Positions 54,401-64,000 of a DNA stretch of 64,000 bases are shown one piece after another (positions within the stretch are counted from its first letter, which is position 1; each line of letters begins with the position of its first letter). The notes under the pieces were generated by a model. It made no database searches. It saw only the letters and a program-made list of their open reading frames with translations, and was not told where the DNA came from. The translations under genes were made by a program, and so were the position numbers. This stretch comes from Rhea pennata (lineage: Eukaryota > Chordata > Aves > Rheiformes > Rheidae), in NCBI RefSeq assembly GCF_028389875.1, contig NC_084702.1, positions 53,478,053-53,542,052 on the forward strand. Direction: 5' to 3'.

Positions 54401-55959
54401 AAGATGAGCTATGGTAGGTTAAAACTGGCTAATGTTTCAAATAAGATTAAATAGCTGTTTTTATCATTATCTTCTCCCTCTCTGGTAGTAACGTTTCACT
54501 AGTGATCTTTTTTTGTGCACAGCTGAAGTCTTGTAATGATAAAACATCTCCTAGTTGTTGTTTTTTTTTTTCTCTCCCTGAAGATAGTGATAATTCAAGC
54601 ATTTGCAGTAATTCAAACTTTGCAGTAGACACTGCAAAGTACACTACATCCAGGGCAGAAAGACAGTAGGAAATTTTATTATGCTAAAAACCTTGCTTTT
54701 TTTTTTTCAAATCTATCTTGCACAAAGGTTAAGCAGTCAGCAATTATCTTTGGTATAGGGACTTACAGTTTTTGAGGTTTGTGAAGTAAAAGATCATAGA
54801 GACTGACATGTTAGCCAATCAGTATTCCTGGCTTCTCACACATCCCCGAATATGTCACCACAGTCCAGCAAACTCTCTGTCAAATAGAATGATTATATAA
54901 ATGTTAATAGAGACCTAGAGATGACAGCTGTTCTGCCTGATGCAGCAATGATTAAACACATATTGAGTTTGCATGCAACCAATGAGACTGCACATGTAAT
55001 TTTAAACATAGATAATTTATCTTTTTGGCTAGCATCTCCTCAGGCAGACAATGGTATGATTTATTTTCAACATTGTTTACCATTGCCTTCAGATGACACA
55101 TCAGGTCACTGTGATCTGAGCAGCTTATAAAATAACATGCCTCAGCCAAAGTAGATGGCAACCACTGGACTAGGTATAAGCACTTAATATACCATTACTA
55201 TTTTTATACTTCAAGACAATCAGTGTTCATCTGGTTCAGATATAAACAAAATGAACTTATCCCTGAAATACAATGCGTGCACGGATAGAAAATGGGTCTT
55301 AATATATAGCAAAAGTTTGTCTCAGTTCTAGCAAAACCTTCTGTCTGGGCAACTAATCTGCCCACAGGCCTTTCAACTTTCATTTCCATCATGCTGTCTT
55401 GCATATTACAGAAATTAATCCTGTTATAAATCAGACTCCTTCCTGCCTCCCTTCCTTATTACCTCGAGGAATCCTATCCTATCCTGAGAAATCTCTATGC
55501 ACAGTCAGGCCCCACTGCAAACTGCTGTGTGTTTCTATTATGTTTCTATTACACCATTGCAAATGTCAGTCGTAACACTGGAGTTCCTTCACTCCCTCAG
55601 AAAATATGACAGTAGCAGTCATAGACTGCTGTTTCACATTCATCAGTGATCTGAAAACAGTATTTGCCATTAAAATGGTGACTCACACTCTTAGATGTGA
55701 GCCAACATAATCACATCACTAATGCCCCCTTTCTCTCCTTTTTGTCCTGTCAGCTAGAAGAGGAATTTAAGAGAACACCGCAAGGATTTTACCCCTTACC
55801 AGACAGGGTATGTTGCATACCAATAGCTAAGAAAATTCTGGGACTACAAAACTGGTAGTGGGAGACAGCAGAGACAAGACGCACCCATTTCCCCCTGAAA
55901 TTTAAGGTAGGCGCCTGTAAGAATGCCAGAACGGCACACCGGCCAGGCCAGGCCCGGGC
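51417..55959. other. Divergent intergenic spacer between ATP6AP1L and RPS23
   Basis: AT-rich, no supportable coding region or classified repeat. It may contain the promoter and 5' untranslated exon(s) of ATP6AP1L, which I cannot place. Small tracts: T run at 54562-54572 and at 54699-54709. Confidence 0.55.
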
Positions 55960-56318
55960 AGCTCCCTCCTCAGAGGGGGGCAATGAGGTGACTGCGGCTA
56001 AACCCGCCACCATGGTTGCCTACAGAGGCACCGCTGCCGGAAGGCGGGTGCCTGCAGCCCGCTTGCGTTTGGCTCCCCGCCCGTAAGCGGACGGGCTCCA
56101 CACGGCGGTTTAAGCGACCGTTGGGAGGCACCGGGCACCCTCGCGCCCCAACCGCGGCGCGGCCGTCACCGCCCTCACAGGGGCCAAAATGGCGGGTGCC
56201 GCGCGAGGCGTCCTGGGATCGGTAGTTTCCCTCCCGAGGCGGCGCGGCGGCGGCGGGGAGCGGCGCGGCGGTGCATTGTGGGTGCTGCCGGCCCGGCCCG
56301 CCCGCAGCGCGCGCCGCC

Positions 56319-58569
<2,251 letters not shown>

Positions 58570-58596
58570 AATTCCTTTTGTGCCAGCTACAGTACT

Positions 58597-58602
58597 AATA
58601 AA
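58597..58602 (+). terminator. RPS23: Poly(A) signal, RPS23 copy 1
   Basis: AATAAA 27 bases after the stop codon, giving the very short 3' UTR usual for this gene. Confidence 0.85.
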
Positions 58603-58624
58603 CATTTTGATAAATATTTGTGTG

Positions 58625-60160
58625 CCTTTCTATGTCATAAATGAATGGTTTGTATATGCAAAAACATATTCCGTATTGTTAAACATTGGATGACATGTTT
58701 GAGTGCATGTTTTTGCTATGGATGACACTAAACCTGAGCAGCAACCTGATCAGACAAGCCCTTATTTTGAGGAATATGGTCAAAAGGGAAAAAAAAAAGT
58801 CATATCAGAATTTTCACAAAGTCCTGCATAAGTTTAAAATCAAAACAAGAAACAGCAAAACCTACAGTACCGTTGTCTCAAATCTCTGTCCCTGGAAGAT
58901 CTTAACACGAGTGAATATTTGTTCACTTTGTGCACTGAAAGCCATAGTCTGTTTCAATATATTAATTTTATTAATTCATCTGTTTTTTTTCCTAGTCAGC
59001 TTTTAAATATTAAAAGTTCCTAATTTTCTTACAATTGTAAAGCAAGATCATAATATTTTTACTAGTTTAATTTCCCTGTCCTTAAAATTACCAAATTGGG
59101 TTTGCATTTGCTAAAGATATTTACTTAGACTAGTATTCTGTTAGCTCCTGAAACTGTTGCTTGGCTTTATGGTTTCGTTTGATCTTTTTGTTACTGACTT
59201 GATTATTTATTCTATCCAGATTTAATATAAAAACAGCCCTCATAAATACAAAAACTATGTATTTTCTGCTTAAGCTGTAAACATACATTGTGTTGATAAA
59301 GATACATTTAGATCTAATTATTGCCCCTTCACAGTAATTCAGAAAGGGAAATGAATGTTCATGGCTTTTTCTTTTAGAGAGTGGATTCCTTGATGAAGCA
59401 GCTGTGCTTGTTCAGTTGGCATCTGCAGATTGCTGAAGTTTGGTGGAATTGACTCAAAGTAGCTTTCAAATTAATAAATGCCTGTTTCTGTTACAGAGTT
59501 TTACTCTGGTCTAAATCCAATAGAAACTTAAGGGGAATGTATTTAAGTCAAAAAGTGCAATAAGAAATCCTTCCTCAGCCACAGTTTAAATTCCTTGAGT
59601 ATCTTCCTAGTTCATTCTAAATATAGCATTCTTAGCGATTTCTGCTTTTGCTTATGTTGTGAACAGCGTGGCACGTATCAGCTGCATAAATCTGGTGAGG
59701 ATGTAGAAGAACTTGTGTTTCCTTGAATGCTTGATTAAGAATACTAAGGCAGATATAAGGGGCATTTCAAGCCCCAGTTGAGGCCATTTTATTCAAAATG
59801 GGAGTGATGCCACCATGCCTTCTAACCAGTGAAGTGCATCAAACATGTGCCTCTTTCCTCAAGCTAAGAGGGTCAAAAACCTTTCAAGTGTGTTCCATAC
59901 CTAAAAATGCTGCAACTACCACACTACTAGTGTGGGAGTCAATCTGCACTTCTCTTACCTATGGAAAATGCTGCAAGCATCCCTCATGCACACACAGGAA
60001 ACAGAAGGGGAGCGTGAGTAGCCTTGGTTAAGGCAATGGGGGCCCCTGGCTCCTTTACAGCTGGCAGTTTTTCTGTCTCTGTGTCACTGGCTACAGCAGC
60101 AATCCACACTGAACACGGAGCTTGGGCCCTGGTTCCTGGTGCCTGAGCTAAGGCCGCCCT
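58625..60160. other. Spacer between the two RPS23 copies
   Basis: About 1.5 kb AT-rich DNA before the second CpG island. No gene, and no CR1 tail that I can recognise. It does not obviously repeat the sequence upstream of copy 1, so the duplication is old or its borders were close to the gene. Confidence 0.6.
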
Positions 60161-60735
60161 GCAGCGGGCCCCTACGCTGAGGAAAGAGCCGCATCCCCCG
60201 GCAGCTGCCTGCAGCAGCCGGGGGGTTCACAGAGGCAGGACCGGAGGGACTCCTCGGGACTCCGGCTGCCCCCGCGTGCGGGCAGCGGCGGGGCTCCCGG
60301 CCCCGTGACGAGCGCCAGCAGGGAGGAGTTCAACCCTCGCACAGCGCCTACAGAGCAGCTTAACTACGTCTAGGGCGTCTGCGCGGGCGTGAGGGCGGAC
60401 CCGCGCGGCGCCCTCGCCTGTTCCCCTCCCCGGCGAGGTCTGCAATTCCCACACGAACCGGACCGAAGAAAGAAAATAAGAGGCTAATTCAGCCGGTGGA
60501 GAGGCGCCATCCCCGCCTCGCGCCGCTGGGTAACGGCTGCCACCGCGCCGCGCATGCGCCGACCCCAGCGCGCGCAACCGCCGCCTCCCCGCGCGCCGGG
60601 CAGCGGCCCCGCCCTTCCGCCGCCGCAGCTGCCCGCGCCGCTGCTGGGGCCGTCTGGGAGTTTCCAGTCAGGCGCGGCGCGGACAGCCCGCCGCGGGGCC
60701 TTGCGGCGCAGCTAGGAGGCGCGGTGCACGCTGGG

Positions 60736-60748
60736 CCTCTCCCTTTTC
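60736..60748 (+). promoter_or_regulatory. RPS23: TOP-like pyrimidine start tract, RPS23 copy 2
   Basis: Thirteen consecutive pyrimidines (cctctcccttttc), 24-36 bases upstream of the ATG. Ribosomal protein mRNAs normally start at a C in such a tract (5' TOP), which gives mTOR/LARP1-dependent translation. The start site itself is inferred. Confidence 0.75.
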
Positions 60749-60771
60749 GGCCGGGCGGGCTTGGTGGCAGG

Positions 60772-63327
<2,556 letters not shown>

Positions 63328-63353
63328 ACTGAAACTGATCTGCTAAGAATATC

Positions 63354-63359
63354 AATAAA
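63354..63359 (+). terminator. RPS23: Poly(A) signal, RPS23 copy 2
   Basis: AATAAA 26 bases after the stop codon, at nearly the same distance as in copy 1. Confidence 0.85.
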
Positions 63360-63379
63360 ACTTTTGATTGGAAAAACTC

Positions 63380-64000
63380 CTATGCTTGTTATGTAAAGTG
63401 GCTTATGGTGGTTTTTATTTTTTTTTCTTAATCTAGTATCTGCAGGTAACATACCTCAAATGCTGTGGGCACACTGTCACTGTTTTTGTTTTTTTGTAGC
63501 TAGCTTTTCCTTCTCTAAGGAATGCTTTGATGTAGGAAAAAGAAAGCCAGAGCATCTTTATAACTAGTAGATGAGCTTAATAAGCCCTCAACAAATTTAC
63601 CTTAGTGTTTGATAGAAAAACACACCTACCTATTGGGAATTTCAGAGACTTACTTCATAGAATAAGAGTGTTTTAGTGGTTTGTGTACCATCCATGATTG
63701 CCAGCATTTTCATGAATGCTAGCTATGTCTGTCTGGTAACCGGAGGAGTAGCTGTCCTGCTATCAGGATGGAGTGATATCTCCCTCTGAGGCCTTTAACC
63801 TTTCACAGACCCTACCTCCAAAAAACTGTCATAGAAAGGGCCCCATGGAACTAAACTTCTGAGTTCTTATGCTGTCACTTGTGTAGAACTGTAAAGATTT
63901 TGAACTTTGGGTCCAAGTATAACACAACTGACTGAGACCGATGTACGTAGGCTACATCGTAGAATTATGGAAAGTTCTCCAATTTTTGCTCCATCCTAAC
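63380..64000. other. Downstream flank, no gene seen
   Basis: About 620 bp to the window end without a supportable gene or repeat. In other vertebrates ATG10 lies beyond RPS23 on this side, but no exon of it is recognisable here. Confidence 0.6.

Overview
The window reads as bird nuclear DNA, and possibly songbird. It is AT-rich, its genes are split by GT-AG introns, and its only recognisable mobile elements are CR1 LINE fragments plus one tRNA-Ile-headed SINE with a CR1-type tail, a structure known from finches. Three genes can be supported: one copy of ATP6AP1L on the minus strand (coding span 34650-51416, seven coding exons) and two complete tandem copies of the ribosomal protein gene RPS23 on the plus strand (56319-58569 and 60772-63327). 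RPS23 and ATP6AP1L are also divergent neighbours in human (5q14), so synteny supports the calls. The corresponding chicken region is, to my knowledge, on the Z chromosome; Z linkage here is an inference.

Layout. Positions 1-34.3 kb are a gene-poor flank with no supportable protein gene. They hold a decayed 1.65 kb CR1 with reverse-transcriptase remnants (about 13.9-15.6 kb, minus strand), fainter CR1-like traces near 8.3 and 20.4 kb, a GC-rich unclassified element at 26.5-27.2 kb, the SINE at 33.2 kb, and simple repeats. ATP6AP1L fills 34.65-51.4 kb. Several of its exons are only 41, 51 or 62 bp long, yet all exon phases join to give a 345-residue single-pass membrane protein. It resembles the membrane-anchored part of the V-ATPase accessory subunit Ac45, without the N-terminal luminal domain. 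A 4.5 kb AT-rich spacer leads to a CpG island and RPS23 copy 1, then a 2.2 kb spacer, then a second CpG island and RPS23 copy 2.

Main points of interest. Both RPS23 copies encode the same 143-residue protein. Their exons 3 and 4 differ at 23 synonymous sites plus the stop codon, while exon 2 is identical over a 173 bp tract that includes the splice sites; this pattern points to local gene conversion. Intron 1 of copy 2 carries 14 perfect GGGGCC units, the same motif and placement (first intron, CpG island) as the human C9orf72 repeat. Copy 2 keeps a pyrimidine-rich TOP-like start site, and copy 1 has none at the aligned position, which suggests diverged regulation.

All calls come from reading the sequence; no database search was run.
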